A stretch of DNA of 18,548 nucleotides from Paracoccaceae bacterium (GTDB lineage: Bacteria; Pseudomonadota; Alphaproteobacteria; Rhodobacterales; Rhodobacteraceae), in the NCBI GenBank assembly GCA_007131945.1, contig SLPP01000267.1, positions 1 through 18,548 of the forward strand, given 5' to 3'. Both the position numbers and the translations under genes were made by a program. Every line of letters starts with the position of its first letter. Within the stretch, counting starts at the first letter, position 1. The notes under the pieces are model-generated. The model saw only the letters and a list, made by a program, of their open reading frames with translations. It was not told where the DNA came from and did no database searches. Shown here in pieces: positions 1-6,809 of this stretch.

Positions 1-47
1 CCTTGGTAAGGGAGAGGCCGTGAGTTCAATCCTCACCGGCAGCACCA
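1..47 (+). tRNA. tRNA-Thr(GGT), 3' portion (5' end outside window)
   Basis: The window opens inside a tRNA. The anticodon loop reads TTGGTAA, giving anticodon GGT (threonine), followed by the 3' side of the anticodon stem (GGGAG), a short variable loop, a perfect T-stem (GTGAG/CTCAC) around the loop TTCAATC, the acceptor strand CGGCAGC, discriminator A and an encoded CCA at 45-47. The D-arm and 5' acceptor strand lie outside the window, so the pairing partner of the acceptor cannot be checked. tRNA 3' ends are common integration sites for tyrosine recombinases, and an integrase remnant follows directly. Confidence 0.9.
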
Positions 48-142
48 TCATTTTGTCTTTCGGATCAAAAAGTTGCGTGCTATCAGCGTGTTGAGGCGCG
101 CTCGGTTCTACACCGAGGTGCTACACCGCCATGGTATTGCAT

Positions 143-478
143 ATGAGTCGACCACACCGCCACCCGAAAACCGGCGTCTACTATTTTCGCCAGAAGACCC
201 CCGCCGATCTGCGGAGCAAGTTCGGCAAGGCCGAAGCCGTCTGGTCGCTGAAGACCAAGGACCCCACGGAAGCGAAGATACGGCACTCCGAAGCGGCTCG
301 GCGTCAGGCGCTCGTCTGGGAGTCGCTCAGGGCGCTGCCAGCGGCCATCCCGCACAAGCAGCTGGTCGCGCTTTCCGGGGTCTTCTACCGGGAGCTTGTC
401 GACATGCTGGAATGCGAGCCCGGCGAGACGAAGCTCTGGCGCACCATGCTTCACAAGTTCGAGCCGGCAAGATACTGA
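143..478 (+). pseudogene. Truncated N-terminal fragment of a tyrosine-type phage integrase
   Basis: The 111-residue product begins MSRPHRHPKTGVYYFRQK and continues PADLRSKFGK, which matches the N-terminal arm (DUF6538-type) of tyrosine recombinases that integrate at tRNA genes. Intact members are roughly 350-450 residues. Here the frame stops at 476-478, before any core-binding or catalytic region (no R...HxxR...Y), and no catalytic segment is recognisable in other frames downstream. It sits 95 bases past the tRNA-Thr CCA end, in the usual place of the integrase of a tRNA-integrated element. An in-frame ATG at 131 is an alternative start. The family call comes from motif recognition; loss of function is inferred from the truncation. 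Confidence 0.7.
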
Positions 479-654
479 ACGCTTGAGCGGCTTTGCGTCG
501 GGCGCTCGTCTCGGCGTTGTCAAGGTGGCTCAGCGAACCCCTTTGCAGAGAGCTTTCTTCCTTGCCCGAATGGCTTTACCCGCGCGGCCGGGCACCCCGC
601 AACCGGGTGGGAAGGGGCGTCCCCGTCGCCGTGGACCCCGTTGCCCGGCGCCCG

Positions 655-1359
655 TCAGCCGATGCGGCGGAAGGTCGAGACGGGGCCGGAATTGTCGAAG
701 AAGGGTACGGTCTCGGGCAGTCCGCGGCGCAGCACCTCCTCGGCCTCGGCCAGGACTACTTCGGTGATGAAGGGCAGGTCGAGCCGCCGCGCCTCGGCGA
801 TCTCGATCCAGTGCAGGTGGCTCAGTTCTTCGCAGGCCCGCCCGAAATCGTCGAGATCGGCATCGATCACCGCGGCATCGGCGAGGAAGAAGCGCGCATC
901 GAAGCGACGCGGCCGCCCGGCCGGCGTGATCGCGCGGAAGATGTAGCGCAGCGCGTCCGGCGAGGGCCGCATGCCGGCCGCGGCGAAGGCCCGCCAGTCA
1001 TCGGGTAGCGGCCCCTGCCACGCGCCCGGCCGTCCGAGCATCAGCCCGGCCTCCTCCCACAATTCGCGGATCGCGCCGGCGACCATCGCCTCGGGCGAGG
1101 GCATGGTCTCGGTCACCGGCAACGCCGCCAGTTTCCGCCGCATCGAGGCATCGAGCGGGGCGTCGAGTCGTATCTCGGCATCCTCCGGATCGAGCGCACC
1201 GCCCGGGAAGACGAACTTGTTGGGCATGAAGGCCGCGCCTGCGCCGCGCTGGCCCATCAGCACGCGCGGCGCCGGCCCTTCGGTGTCGCGCACCAGCACG
1301 ATCGTCGCGGCATCGCGGATCGCGGTCCGGTCGCCCGGCGCCGGTGCCCCGTCGCTCAT
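655..1359 (-). CDS. NUDIX hydrolase, Nudt19-like (possible acyl-CoA diphosphatase)
   Basis: Product of 234 residues. The Nudix fold is shown by the strand FVFPGGALDPED (about 49-60) and the catalytic REL-WEE-AGL helix at 98-106 (metal-binding E102/E103). The stretch between the GG and REL is about 40 residues, much longer than in the standard Nudix box (GX5EX7REUXEEXGU). Such an insertion is typical of the Nudt19/RP2p-like subgroup, which hydrolyses CoA esters, so an acyl-CoA diphosphatase-like role is possible but the substrate is unproven. The start chosen overlaps the stop of the upstream DUF983 gene (ATGA), implying translational coupling; an in-frame ATG 48 bases upstream would run into that gene. 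Both genes are on the minus strand. Confidence 0.88.
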   Translation of the reverse strand: MSDGAPAPGDRTAIRDAATIVLVRDTEGPAPRVLMGQRGAGAAFMPNKFVFPGGALDPEDAEIRLDAPLDASMRRKLAALPVTETMPSPEAMVAGAIRELWEEAGLMLGRPGAWQGPLPDDWRAFAAAGMRPSPDALRYIFRAITPAGRPRRFDARFFLADAAVIDADLDDFGRACEELSHLHWIEIAEARRLDLPFITEVVLAEAEEVLRRGLPETVPFFDNSGPVSTFRRIG

Positions 1360-1760
1360 CGCCCGGCCGCCTCCTCGCCCTCGAACCCGTGCATCCGCCG
1401 CGACCACTGGAAGGCGACGATCGCCCCCTTCAGCCGCGGCAGCAGGAAGCAGATCATCGCCAGGGCGACCGACCAGGTGATCGCGATCATCGCCCAGGGC
1501 GGAAAGCCGAAAGCCAGGAAGACCGCGATGTAGACCGCCATCGACGCCTTGGCAACGACCAGCACGGTCAGGTAGGCAGGCCCGTCATCGGCGCGGTGGT
1601 GATGCAGCGCCTCGCCGCAGGTCGGGCAGGTATCGCGCACGCGCAGGAAGCCGCGCAGCATCGCGCCCTCGCCGCAGGCCGGGCAGCGCCGCTGCCAGCC
1701 GCGAAGAAGCGCGCAACCGAGTGGCCGATCGTCGACGCCGTGCGAAGGAAAAAAGGACAT
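1356..1760 (-). CDS. DUF983 family membrane protein with two CPxC knuckles
   Basis: Product of 134 residues. The N-terminal part is cytosol-like with two zinc-knuckle motifs, CPAC (26-29) and CPTC (45-48), followed by two predicted membrane helices (about 62-84 and 88-109) and a short charged tail ending in EGEEAAGR. This is the layout of DUF983 (PF06170), a family without an established function and widespread in alphaproteobacteria. The stop codon overlaps the NUDIX start by four bases, so the two form a minus-strand operon. In related genomes this pair is, as I recall, often found after rnr; here the upstream neighbour is instead a divergent EF-hand gene. No strong ribosome binding site is visible before the chosen ATG. 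Confidence 0.85.
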   Translation of the reverse strand: MSFFPSHGVDDRPLGCALLRGWQRRCPACGEGAMLRGFLRVRDTCPTCGEALHHHRADDGPAYLTVLVVAKASMAVYIAVFLAFGFPPWAMIAITWSVALAMICFLLPRLKGAIVAFQWSRRMHGFEGEEAAGR

Positions 1761-1920
1761 ACCCCGTCTTTCTTTTTCGGGACGCGTCGACTGTAGACCC
1801 GGCGAAGGCAAGGTCAAGCGCCGCGTGCGCGACAGGCGCGACGGAACCGCCCGACCGCCGCGTGAAAAGGGTATCGAAACCGCGGCCGGCCCGGCGTCGC
1901 CGCCATCCGAGGAGAGATCC

Positions 1921-2496
1921 ATGCGACTTCTGACACTGACCGCCGTGCTCGCGCTCGTCGCCGCGCCGGCCGTTGCCGATTCGGACCGCGCCGGAATGCG
2001 CGGCGCGATGCCCGGCTTCGATTTCGAAGCTGCCGATACCGATGGCGACGGCGTGCTCTCGCGCGAGGAATTCGCCACGCATGTCACGGCGCGGTTCGAA
2101 GCCGCGCGCAACGACATGATCGACCGCCGCGCAGCCGAGATCATGGCGGCAGGCGATGCCGATGGCGATGGCACGCTGACGATCGACGAGTTGCGTGCCG
2201 GCCTGGCCGCGGTGCACGAGGCCCGGATGGAACAGCGCGGCTCATGGCGGGAACGCCGCGCCGAAGGCCGTGCCGAGCGGGGCGAGGCCCGTGGCGAACG
2301 GCACGGGAAGGGTGAGCGCGGGCGCTTCGGCCGGCATGGAGGCATGCACGGCGGCGACCGCGACGCGATGATCGACCGGATGTTCGACCGGATCGACGCG
2401 GACGGCGACGGCGTGATCAGCGCCGAGGAATTCGCCGCGGCGCAGGCGCGCTGGGAAGAACGCGCCACGCGCCGTGGCCAGCGTCGCGGGGACTGA
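1921..2496 (+). CDS. Secreted EF-hand calcium-binding protein
   Basis: Product of 191 residues with an N-terminal signal peptide (hydrophobic 3-18, probable cleavage after AVA near residue 19). Three canonical 12-residue EF-hand loops are visible: D39-E50 (DTDGDGVLSREE), D79-E90 (DADGDGTLTIDE) and D159-E170 (DADGDGVISAEE), all with acidic residues at positions 1, 3, 5 and 12. Between loops two and three lies a linker rich in Arg, Glu, Gly and His (about 105-145). The ribosome site GAGGAGAG lies 4 bases before the ATG. It should act in the periplasm as a Ca2+-binding protein or sensor. It precedes an ECF sigma operon on the same strand by 106 bases; the link to that system is inferred from position only. 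Confidence 0.88.
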   Translation: MRLLTLTAVLALVAAPAVADSDRAGMRGAMPGFDFEAADTDGDGVLSREEFATHVTARFEAARNDMIDRRAAEIMAAGDADGDGTLTIDELRAGLAAVHEARMEQRGSWRERRAEGRAERGEARGERHGKGERGRFGRHGGMHGGDRDAMIDRMFDRIDADGDGVISAEEFAAAQARWEERATRRGQRRGD

Positions 2497-2550
2497 CCGC
2501 CGGTGCGTGACGCTTGCCCTGGCCGCAGCGGGACGCTAGGCCCGGTTGCG

Positions 2551-2567
2551 GCGGGCGCCACGCCCGC
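2551..2567 (+). terminator. G+C-rich hairpin between EF-hand and sigma factor genes
   Basis: A perfect 7-bp stem (GCGGGCG / CGCCCGC) around a three-base loop lies 54 bases after the EF-hand stop and 35 bases before the sigma factor ATG. It has no T-tract, so if it ends transcription it is not a classic intrinsic terminator. It could instead attenuate read-through into the sigma operon, or be a by-product of high G+C. Confidence 0.3.
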
Positions 2568-2602
2568 GCCGCCCCGCGACCAGGTCGGGATCCCCGCGCC
2601 GC

Positions 2603-3172
2603 ATGTCCGATGCCGCCAGCCCCTCCGACGCGGCGCTCCTGCGCCGCTACGCCGCCGGCGATGCCGAGGCCGCGCAGCTTCTGCTCGACCGGTTGGCGCC
2701 GCGGCTCTACCGGCTGGCGCTGCGGCTTCTCGCCGACCCGGCGGAGGCCGAGGACATCGTGCAGGAGGCGATGTTGCGGCTGTGGCAGATCGCGCCCGAC
2801 TGGCAGCCGGGGGCGGCGCAGCCCGCGACCTGGGTCTACCGGGTGGCGATGAATCTGGCCACCGACCGGCTGCGGCGCCGCCGGAGCGTCGCGCTGGACG
2901 CGGTGGCCGAGCCCGCCGACGACGCGCCGGCGCCGCTGCAGGCGATGCTCGATGCCGACCGCGAACGCGCGCTCGAGGCGGCGCTCGCGCAACTGCCCGA
3001 CCGCCAGCGCACGGCGGTGGTGCTGCGCCATCTCGAAGGGCTGTCGAACCCCGAGATCGCGGCGCTGATGGAAATCGGCGTCGAGGCGGTCGAGAGCCTG
3101 ACCGCACGCGGCAAGCGGCGCCTTGCCGAACTGCTCGCGCCCCGGCGCGCCGATCTGGGATATGAGTCATGA
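2603..3172 (+). CDS. ECF-type RNA polymerase sigma factor (sigma-70 family)
   Basis: Product of 189 residues, the usual length of an ECF sigma factor. Region 2 (about 24-92) includes AEDIVQEAMLRLW and the -10 recognition helix TWVYRVAMNLATDRLRRR; region 4 (about 126-176) includes LPDRQRTAVVLRHLEGLSNPE followed by a helix-turn-helix ending in ARGKRRLAELL. There is no region 1 or 3. It directs core RNA polymerase to a small regulon, usually controlled by a membrane-bound anti-sigma factor. The stop overlaps the start of the next gene (ATGA at 3169-3172), the usual coupling of sigma and anti-sigma. The ribosome site is weak; the start was chosen because MSDAASPSDAALLRRYAAGD has the normal N-terminal form and the longer frame is an Arg/Pro-rich artefact. 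Confidence 0.93.
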   Translation: MSDAASPSDAALLRRYAAGDAEAAQLLLDRLAPRLYRLALRLLADPAEAEDIVQEAMLRLWQIAPDWQPGAAQPATWVYRVAMNLATDRLRRRRSVALDAVAEPADDAPAPLQAMLDADRERALEAALAQLPDRQRTAVVLRHLEGLSNPEIAALMEIGVEAVESLTARGKRRLAELLAPRRADLGYES

Positions 3173-3585
3173 CCGACCGCAAGACCGACAAGCAGCTGAC
3201 ACCACCGGACGCGCTCGATGCGCTGCTCGACCGCGCCGCCGCGCGAATGCCCGATCCGCTGCCCGACCGGCTGCGCGCCCGGCTCCTGTCCGAGGCGCTG
3301 GCGCAGATGCCGCCGCCGGCGCGCCCGGCCAGCGCATCCCGCGGCGCCGGTTCGCTGGCGCGGCTCTGGCGGGCGCTCGGCGGCGCGCCGGGTCTCGCCG
3401 GTCTTACCACCGCCGGTTTCGCCGGGCTCTGGATCGGCGCGATGCCGCCCGAACCGGTCGCGGGGCTCTCGGCCGCGCTCTGGCAAGGGGCAGCGCTGGT
3501 CGGTCCCGATCCGGGCGGCTGGACTGCCGACACCCCCGCCGGGTTCGAGGATGACCCGCTTCTGGCGCTGCTGGAAGCCGACTGA
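3169..3585 (+). CDS. Small single-helix membrane protein, probable anti-sigma factor
   Basis: Product of 138 residues. The first 50 residues are charged and helical (PPDALDALLDRAAARMPDPL, then RLRARLLSEAL), followed by one hydrophobic segment at about 74-92 and a C-terminal part of about 45 residues ending DDPLLALLEAD. A cytosolic N-terminal domain, one membrane helix and a short periplasmic tail fit an anti-sigma factor, as does the four-base overlap with the sigma gene. No zinc-binding HxxxCxxC (ZAS) motif is present, so it is not a ZAS-type anti-sigma. The function is inferred from position and topology; I cannot assign the family by sequence. Confidence 0.6.
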   Translation: MTDRKTDKQLTPPDALDALLDRAAARMPDPLPDRLRARLLSEALAQMPPPARPASASRGAGSLARLWRALGGAPGLAGLTTAGFAGLWIGAMPPEPVAGLSAALWQGAALVGPDPGGWTADTPAGFEDDPLLALLEAD

Positions 3586-3597
3586 GGAGTTCTGGCC

Positions 3598-4101
3598 ATG
3601 CCCGGATCCGACCCCGCCCCAACCCCGCCGCGCCCCGGACGCGGCCTGCGTCTGGCGCTGATCGCCTCGCTGGCGCTGAACCTGCTGTTCCTCGGCCTGC
3701 TCGCGGGCGGGTTGATGATCGACCCGCAGCGCCATGCCCAGACCGTCGCCGGCCCCGACCTGCGCGCCCTCTGGCGCGCATTGCCCGACGAGAGCCGGCA
3801 GGCGCTCCGCGCCGAGTTCCGCGAGCGCGCCGGCGAGCGCGAACGCCCCGACCGCGGCGCGCGGCGGGAGCGGCTCTCCGAAAGCGAGGCCGAACTCCTG
3901 GCGCTGCTGCGCGCCGAAAGCTTCGACGCCGCGGCGTTCTCGGCGCTGCTCGAAAGCCGGCGCAAGGCGATGACCGAGCGGGCGGAGGCGGCGCAGTCGC
4001 TCTTCGTCGCCCGACTCGCCGCGCTCGACGCCGCCGAGCGCGCCGCCGTCGCCGACCGCTACGAGGAGACCAGACGCACCCGCCGTGCGACCCCGCGCTG
4101 A
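3598..4101 (+). CDS. Periplasmic heavy-metal-sensor-like protein (CnrX/Metal_resist type)
   Basis: Product of 167 residues. After a Pro-rich cytosolic start comes one membrane helix (about 18-41), then a long, highly charged, all-helical periplasmic part rich in Arg, Glu and Ala, with LWRALPDESRQALRAEFRER near 59-78 and a second helical pair around 105-155. This topology resembles the CnrX/ZraP-like 'periplasmic heavy metal sensor' proteins that sit with ECF sigma and anti-sigma genes. The helical part has few candidate metal ligands (little His, no Cys), so metal binding is uncertain. It follows the probable anti-sigma gene by 12 bases with a good ribosome site (GAGGAG) and is probably the third gene of the operon. 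It ends 8 bases from the convergent pleD stop. Confidence 0.6.
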   Translation: MPGSDPAPTPPRPGRGLRLALIASLALNLLFLGLLAGGLMIDPQRHAQTVAGPDLRALWRALPDESRQALRAEFRERAGERERPDRGARRERLSESEAELLALLRAESFDAAAFSALLESRRKAMTERAEAAQSLFVARLAALDAAERAAVADRYEETRRTRRATPR

Positions 4102-4109
4102 CACCGGCC

Positions 4110-5495
4110 TCAGGCGGCGCTGGCCGAGATCGTGACCTGGTTGCGCCCCTCGGTCTTCGCGGCGAAGAGCGCGACATCGGCCCGTTCGACGACCGAGCGC
4201 GCCGCCTCCGGCCCGCCATCGGGCCGGTCGTTGCCCAGAGCCAGCCCGACCGAGATCGTCACCCGCACCTCGCGCCCGTCCGGAAGCACCACCGGATCGA
4301 CCTCGATCGCGCGGCACAGCCGCTCGGCCGCCATGCGCGCGGTGCCGAGCGTCGTGTCGGGCAGCGCCACCAGAAACTCCTCGCCGCCGATCCGCGCCAC
4401 CAGGTCCGAGGGGCGCAGATTGTCGCGCAGCCGGTGCGCCACCGTCTCGAGCACCCGGTCGCCGGCGGCATGGCCGAAGGAATCGTTGATCACCTTGAAC
4501 CGGTCGAGGTCGAGCACCATCACCGCATAGCGCCGCCCCAACTCGCGCGCGCGCTGAGCGATGCGCTCGAGATGCGCCAGTGCATAGCGCCGGTTGTAGA
4601 GCCCGGTCAGCGGGTCGGCGACCGCCAGGCGCAACCCGTCGCGCACCTGCCGCCGCAACTGGTCCGCGCGCCGCTTCCGCGCGACATGCAGCTTCAGACG
4701 CAACGCCGTTTCCTCGGGGTCGAGCGGCAGTGTCAGGAGATCGGTCGCGCCGAGATCCAGCGCCATCGCCGCCGCCTCGCCGGCGGCATCGGACAGGACC
4801 AGGCAAATGGCCGAATGCCGGCTCTGTACCCGCGAGCGCAGATCCGAGACCAGCCGCAACCCCGAACCTGCCGCGGAAGGGTCGGCGCCGACAACATAGA
4901 CGTCGGGCACGCGCTGGCCATCGGCCTCCGCCAGCGCCGTGGTCGGGGTCAGGATGTCGATCCTGCCGCCGAAATGCGGCGCCAGCATCGCCCGCCAGGA
5001 CAGCGCCGTCGCCGCATCCTGCGCGATCAGCCCCAGATGGTCGGGCAGGTCGAACCCGCCAACGGTCTCGGCGAAACCCATGTCGCCGCAGGTCGCCGCG
5101 CGCAGGCGCAGCTCGTCCTCGGTCTCGCAGGCGCGCAGCAGGCTGCGGATGCGCGCCAGCAGGATCATCTCGTTCAGCGGCTTGGTGAGGAATTCGTCGG
5201 CGCCCGCGCGCAGCGCTTCCAGCCGGCGCGCGCGATCGGCCGAGGCGGTGATGATCACGACCGGGATGTGGCTGGTCGCCGGATCGGCGCGCAGCCGGCG
5301 GCAGACCTCGATCCCCGAGATGTCGGGCAGCATCATGTCGAGGAGGATCAGCTTCGGCTGCTGGTCGCGGGCGAGTTGCAGCGCGGTCATCCCGTCGGCG
5401 GCCTGGATGCTGTCGTGGCAAGCTTCCTTGAGCTTGACTTTCAGCATGATCCGGTTGACCGACATGTCGTCGACGATCAGTATCTTCTCAGCCAT
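4110..5495 (-). CDS. pleD: PleD-type response regulator / diguanylate cyclase (REC-REC-GGDEF)
   Basis: Product of 461 residues, close to Caulobacter PleD in length and layout. REC1 (about 3-120) has the acidic pair D9/D10, phospho-acceptor D53 (LLDMMLPD) and K105 (LTKPL). REC2 (about 150-272) is degenerate: D205 may occupy the acceptor position but the conserved Lys is replaced (LTLPL), so it is probably the dimerisation adaptor. The GGDEF domain (about 290-455) has an intact active site GGEEF at 370-374 and an inhibitory I-site RPSD at 361-364, five residues upstream. It should make c-di-GMP when phosphorylated, under product feedback. The start was chosen for the site GGAAGAGG and the MAEKILIVDD beginning. 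Divergent from DUF3572, a common alphaproteobacterial arrangement; no divK is next to it. Confidence 0.93.
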   Translation of the reverse strand: MAEKILIVDDMSVNRIMLKVKLKEACHDSIQAADGMTALQLARDQQPKLILLDMMLPDISGIEVCRRLRADPATSHIPVVIITASADRARRLEALRAGADEFLTKPLNEMILLARIRSLLRACETEDELRLRAATCGDMGFAETVGGFDLPDHLGLIAQDAATALSWRAMLAPHFGGRIDILTPTTALAEADGQRVPDVYVVGADPSAAGSGLRLVSDLRSRVQSRHSAICLVLSDAAGEAAAMALDLGATDLLTLPLDPEETALRLKLHVARKRRADQLRRQVRDGLRLAVADPLTGLYNRRYALAHLERIAQRARELGRRYAVMVLDLDRFKVINDSFGHAAGDRVLETVAHRLRDNLRPSDLVARIGGEEFLVALPDTTLGTARMAAERLCRAIEVDPVVLPDGREVRVTISVGLALGNDRPDGGPEAARSVVERADVALFAAKTEGRNQVTISASAA

Positions 5496-5712
5496 GGCCT
5501 CTTCCGCGAAGGTCCCGTTGCCGGGTCCGGACCGATATAGACGGAGTGAACGCACTCATACCGAAGCGTGCTCAACTTGTCAGATCGAATGGTTAACATT
5601 TTCTTTCACTTCGTTAACGAATGGCAAAGGCCGGCGGGGCCTCGCGCAAGATTGTTCTCGTTTCATCAACGTTATGGACCCGAATGGGAAACGATGTGGC
5701 GGTGACGCGTCA

Positions 5713-5991
5713 ATGACCCAGGCGCAGGCAGAGCTTTTCGCAACCGAGATCCTGGGCTGGCTCGCCGGGGATCACGCCCGAATCTGCGCCTTTCTGGCCA
5801 CCACCGGCATGACGCCCGATGCCCTGCGCGGCGCGGCCGGCGAGCCCGCCTTCCTGCTGGCGGTGATCGATTTCCTCATGGCCGACGAGGCGCTGCTGCT
5901 GGCCTGTTGCGCGGCGCTCGACGCGCCGGCGACGATGCCGGCGGCGGCCCGCGCGGCGCTGCCCGGCGGCGCGACCGTGCACTGGACATGA
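5713..5991 (+). CDS. DUF3572 family protein
   Basis: Small acidic product of 92 residues with the recognisable order AELFATEILGWLAGD, then AFLATTGMTPDALRGAAGEP, then LLAVIDFLMADEALLLACC. This is the DUF3572 domain, a short helical alphaproteobacterial family of unknown function, typically divergent from pleD as here. The start at 5713 has a GGCGGTGA stretch before it; an in-frame ATG at 5674 would add 13 residues and cannot be excluded. Its stop overlaps the start of the HAD phosphatase gene by four bases (ATGA), so they are probably translated together. Confidence 0.82.
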   Translation: MTQAQAELFATEILGWLAGDHARICAFLATTGMTPDALRGAAGEPAFLLAVIDFLMADEALLLACCAALDAPATMPAAARAALPGGATVHWT

Positions 5992-6722
5992 GGCGCCCGG
6001 TCGGCATGCCCGCGCCCTTCGCTGCCGAGTTGCGCGGTCTGGTTTTCGACAAGGATGGAACGCTTTACGACTTCCAGGCCAGCTGGGGCATCTGGGCACA
6101 GGCGGTACTCGTCGAGCTCACCGGCGAGGATGTCGCGCTCGCCGCGCGGCTGGCCGATGTGATGCGCTTCGATCCGCAGAGCGCGCGGTTTCATCGCGAC
6201 AGCCCGGTGATTGCCGAGACGAACGACCGGATCGCCGCGCTCCTGGCGGCGCATCTGCCCGACTGGCCGGGCGGCGCGATGTCGCTGGCCGACTGGCTGG
6301 CCGAGCGGGCGGCGCGGGCGCCGATGATCGAGGCAACGCCGTTGCGCCCACTCCTCGCGCGGCTCGGATCGGCGGGTTTCCGCCTAGGCGTGGCGACCAA
6401 CGACTTCGAAGCCGTCGCGCGGGCGCATCTGGCCGCCGAGGTCGCGCTCTTCGACTTCGTGGCGGGCGCCGATTCGGGGCACGGCGCGAAGCCGGATCCT
6501 GGGATGCTGCTCGCCTTCGTCGCCCGGACCGGCCTGCCGCCGCGGCAGGTCCTGATGGTCGGTGACAGCCGTCACGACCTCGAGGCCGGGCGCGCCGCGG
6601 GCATGCGGACGCTGGCCGTGCTGACCGGGGTCGCCGGCGAGGACGAGCTGGCGCCCTTCGCCGACGCCGTCTGCCCCGACATCGGGCACCTTCCGCGCCT
6701 GCTGGGGCTGCAGCCGGGCTGA
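5988..6722 (+). CDS. HAD-superfamily hydrolase, phosphoglycolate phosphatase-like
   Basis: Product of 244 residues carrying all four HAD motifs: I, DKDGTLYDF (nucleophile D21, acid D23); II, VATND (T137); III, GAKPDP (K168); IV, MVGDSRHDLEAG (D193, D197). A helical cap domain lies between motifs I and II (about 30-120), as in subfamily IA phosphatases such as phosphoglycolate phosphatase. Substrate specificity cannot be read from the sequence. The start overlaps the DUF3572 stop; an in-frame ATG at 6006 is an alternative. No functional tie to the flanking c-di-GMP genes is evident. Confidence 0.88.
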   Translation: MRRPVGMPAPFAAELRGLVFDKDGTLYDFQASWGIWAQAVLVELTGEDVALAARLADVMRFDPQSARFHRDSPVIAETNDRIAALLAAHLPDWPGGAMSLADWLAERAARAPMIEATPLRPLLARLGSAGFRLGVATNDFEAVARAHLAAEVALFDFVAGADSGHGAKPDPGMLLAFVARTGLPPRQVLMVGDSRHDLEAGRAAGMRTLAVLTGVAGEDELAPFADAVCPDIGHLPRLLGLQPG

Positions 6723-6809
6723 TCGGGCCTTGGTGAATCCTTAACGGCTATCGCCTAGCGTCACCGCGGGCCGGCTCGGGCCCGGAAGCGGCCTGGGGGA
6801 CCGGTACGC

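Noticed and set aside
479..654. Hidden gene or terminator between the integrase remnant and the NUDIX gene
   Set aside because: No frame with a domain or ribosome site, and no hairpin with a T-tract.
1843..1875. GGAAC and GTATC pair before the EF-hand gene as an ECF promoter
   Set aside because: The spacing (23 bases) is too long for the usual 16-17, and the closer CGT is too near (13).
1356..3965. Minus-strand open frame of 869 codons across the EF-hand and sigma operon
   Set aside because: Only its 3' part (DUF983) is real; the rest is Arg/Ser/Pro-rich antisense of plus-strand genes with clear domains, a by-product of high G+C.
2836..5421. Minus-strand open frame of 861 codons overlapping pleD
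   Set aside because: Low-complexity composition and out of frame with the recognisable PleD protein on the same strand.
5593..5618. Full CtrA site TTAA-N7-TTAA between pleD and DUF3572
   Set aside because: The two TTAA units are 17 bases apart, not 7; kept only as possible half sites in the findings.
6730..6761. Promoter before H-NOX (TTGGTG ... TAGCGT)
   Set aside because: The spacer is 20 bases and the -10 is poor; no convincing alternative was seen.
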